A stretch of 8,229 bases of DNA from Geobacteraceae bacterium (GTDB taxonomy: Bacteria; Desulfobacterota; Desulfuromonadia; Desulfuromonadales; Desulfuromonadaceae), in the NCBI GenBank assembly GCA_020201305.1, contig JAIVHC010000173.1, forward strand, positions 1,281 to 9,509. The letters are read 5' to 3'. Below the pieces are notes generated by a model. The model saw only the letters and a program-made list of their open reading frames with translations, was not told the DNA's origin and ran no database searches. Position 1 is the first letter of the stretch. Every line of letters begins with the position of its first letter. Below are positions 6,856 to 8,229 of the stretch, piece by piece. The position numbers and the translations under genes are program-made.

Positions 6856-7376
6856 TTTACTGCTCCATCTCTGCCACCGCGCCCGAGGATTATCGAACCG
6901 ATAATGGCTGTCAGCAGAATGACTGAAATCAGCTCGAAAGCAAGGCAGTACTGCAACAACAGATTCTCCCCTACAAAGCTGATCGACATATCGCCGATTC
7001 GCTCTGCAGCCGGGGCAAAGCCTGTCTGTGCCAAAACTACAAAGAGGGAAATAAACACCGCTGAGCAGGACCCTATGGCGAGAAGCACATTTCGCCCTTT
7101 GAGGTTTTTCTCCGCAATCTGGCGCGGGGTATTCCCAAGCATAACCCCCATGGCTATCATGATGCAGACAGCTCCGACATAGATCAGCACCTGCATGACC
7201 GCCAGGAATGTGCTTCCAAGATGGAAATACAGCCCCGCGATCCCGAGCAACGACACTGCTAGACCCACAACTGCATGCATCAGCATCTGCGAACGCACGG
7301 CCATAAACGCGCCCATAAATGTCAGAATCATGAAGGCGTAAAACAGGGCCTCGGCTATATACCGATATACAATCAT
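6852..7376 (-). CDS. nuoJ: NADH-quinone oxidoreductase subunit J
   Basis: Five-helix membrane subunit of complex I between NuoH and NuoK. Its TM3 is known in the family for switching between alpha and pi-bulge forms during turnover. It has 174 residues, in line with the family (about 165-185). TM3 carries the family hallmark FLAVMQVLIYVGAVCIMI (57-74) with the conserved tyrosine Y66. The loop after TM3 (NTPRQIAEKNLKGR) is polar, and the end is a short basic tail (RGGRDGAVK). The start overlaps the nuoI stop by ATGA and has a strong GGAGG seven bases upstream; the stop overlaps the nuoK start in the same way. Identity is secure. Confidence 0.97.
   Translation of the reverse strand: MIVYRYIAEALFYAFMILTFMGAFMAVRSQMLMHAVVGLAVSLLGIAGLYFHLGSTFLAVMQVLIYVGAVCIMIAMGVMLGNTPRQIAEKNLKGRNVLLAIGSCSAVFISLFVVLAQTGFAPAAERIGDMSISFVGENLLLQYCLAFELISVILLTAIIGSIILGRGGRDGAVK
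6863..6866 (-). promoter_or_regulatory. Ribosome binding site of nuoK (GGAG)
   Basis: GGAG lies 7 nt before the nuoK ATG, inside the end of nuoJ. It fixes the start at 6855 and the 4-nt overlap with nuoJ. Confidence 0.75.
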
Positions 7377-7813
7377 ACCCGTTCCTCCACTCTCTTAATC
7401 AAATCATAGTGAAATTCTTCGCGTGCTGACCCGGCCACCTCATAGTCCTGGCAGTAATTGAGAGCTCCGGTGGGGCAGGTTTCTACGCACGCACCACAGT
7501 GACTGCATTTGGTGTAATCAAGGGTAAACAGCGTCAGCGCCTTACCTTTGACCCCTTCACGCTTCTCGCCCTCAACCACGATACAGTCGGATGGACATTC
7601 GCGCATGCAGGCGCCACAGGTGATGCATTTATGCGTGCCCGTCTCGGGGTCCTTTATGAGATCAATGTGCCCACGGTAGTTGGGGGTCACCTCGATCTTC
7701 TGGCGTGGGTACTGAACAGTGACAACCGGAGTGAACAGGGCCTTGATCGTTACCTTCATACCGACAAGAAGGCTCCAGGCTCCCGTAAACAGTTCTGAAA
7801 AATACGCTTTCAT
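7373..7813 (-). CDS. nuoI: NADH-quinone oxidoreductase subunit I, 2x[4Fe-4S] ferredoxin-like
   Basis: Peripheral-arm subunit at the membrane interface that holds clusters N6a and N6b and passes electrons towards NuoB (N2) and quinone. It has 146 residues, shorter than the E. coli protein (180), but both cluster motifs are complete: C63-x2-C66-x2-C69-x3-C73-P and C103-x2-C106-x2-C109-x3-C113-P. As in other 8Fe ferredoxins, the last Cys of each motif should bind the opposite cluster. Extra cysteines lie at 77 and 121. YRGHIDLIKDPETG (46-59) matches the NuoI lead-in to the first motif, and the N-terminus (1-30) is amphipathic, as expected for membrane anchoring. The gene overlaps nuoH and nuoJ by 4 nt each (ATGA), so translation is probably coupled; its own Shine-Dalgarno is weak. 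The shorter length is usual for anaerobe versions, as far as I recall. Confidence 0.97.
   Translation of the reverse strand: MKAYFSELFTGAWSLLVGMKVTIKALFTPVVTVQYPRQKIEVTPNYRGHIDLIKDPETGTHKCITCGACMRECPSDCIVVEGEKREGVKGKALTLFTLDYTKCSHCGACVETCPTGALNYCQDYEVAGSAREEFHYDLIKRVEERV
7384..7388 (-). promoter_or_regulatory. Ribosome binding site of nuoJ (GGAGG)
   Basis: GGAGG lies 7 nt before the nuoJ ATG, inside the end of nuoI. It is the strongest Shine-Dalgarno in the window and supports the start that overlaps the nuoI stop. Confidence 0.85.
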
Positions 7814-8229
7814 AGCTTCACAACCACAACTGTAATAAGAAGATTAACCAGCGAGAACGGCAGCAGGTATTTCCAGCACAGGTTCATCAGCTGGTCGAAA
7901 CGGGTTCGAGGGAATGTCCACCGAATCCAGACGAGGAAGAACATAAACATGTAAGCCTTGAGGAGAAACCAGATAATCCCGGTGTACTCAAAATACGGCA
8001 GTGGAATTCCGGATGAACCTCCAAGGAAAAACACGGTCGCAATACAGCTGGCAATAAACATATGGGTGTATTCAGCCATCATGAACAGGCTGAAGCCCAT
8101 GCCGCTGTACTCGGTGTGAAACCCTGCGGTGAGCTCACTCTCCGCTTCCGGCAGGTCGAAGGGGGCGCGGTTAGTCTCCGCAACCATGCATACCAGGTAG
8201 ATCAGAAACGCAACAGGCTGGAGAAAAAT
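7810..8229 (-). CDS. nuoH: NADH-quinone oxidoreductase subunit H (5' part outside window)
   Basis: Membrane subunit that forms the quinone-access tunnel and joins the hydrophilic arm to the pumping arm. Only the C-terminal 139 residues are present; the frame is open to the right edge, and the family has about 325-340. The hallmark cytoplasmic loop is here: AETNRAPFDLPEAESEL followed by TAGFHTEYSGMGF, the acidic, conserved quinone-site loop. After it come four hydrophobic segments, with WIRWTFPRTRFDQLM before the last, and the closing KYLLPFSLVNLLI helix. The first ATG within the window (8187) lies inside this conserved region and is not the start: the preceding codons read QPVAFLIYLVCMV, also typical NuoH. 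The stop overlaps the nuoI start by ATGA. Confidence 0.97.
   Translation of the reverse strand: MFLQPVAFLIYLVCMVAETNRAPFDLPEAESELTAGFHTEYSGMGFSLFMMAEYTHMFIASCIATVFFLGGSSGIPLPYFEYTGIIWFLLKAYMFMFFLVWIRWTFPRTRFDQLMNLCWKYLLPFSLVNLLITVVVVKL

Overview
All 8.2 kb read as one minus-strand operon, transcribed from right to left, that encodes the membrane arm of a respiratory complex I (NADH:quinone oxidoreductase / Fpo-type family). Coding density is near 98%. Genes either overlap by 4 nt (ATGA) or are separated by short gaps. No RNA genes, mobile elements, CRISPR arrays or terminators are visible, and no plus-strand gene is credible. Both ends of the window cut through genes: nuoH on the right and nuoN on the left.

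In transcription order the layout is: nuoH (3' part, 8229-7810), nuoI (7813-7373), nuoJ (7376-6852), nuoK (6855-6538), a 78-nt gap with a perfect 8-bp hairpin, an additional MrpD/NuoM-like antiporter subunit (6459-4966), a small two-helix membrane protein (4969-4721), a NuoL-type antiporter subunit with a C-terminal lateral-helix region (4731-2965), nuoM (2917-1328) and nuoN (1308-1, its end lies outside). NuoI carries two 4Fe-4S clusters that pass electrons to quinone at the NuoH interface. NuoJ, NuoK and NuoH carry charge through the membrane. The antiporter-like subunits are the presumed proton (or sodium) channels.

The unusual part is the segment between nuoK and nuoM. A standard operon has one gene (nuoL) there. 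This one has three: an extra full antiporter core, an 82-aa membrane protein of unknown function, and a NuoL-like subunit whose TM7 lysine position is asparagine. The operon therefore encodes four antiporter-like subunits instead of three. This may mean a complex with an extra pumping unit, or a split or remodelled distal module.

The sequence style, the MrpD-like pair around a small protein, and the NuoI/NuoH motifs suggest a Desulfobacterota (Desulfovibrio-like or related anaerobe) chromosome of about 50% GC. This is inference from family resemblance recalled from memory, not from a search. Whether the complex has an NADH module (NuoEFG) cannot be judged, because the genes upstream of nuoH are outside the window.
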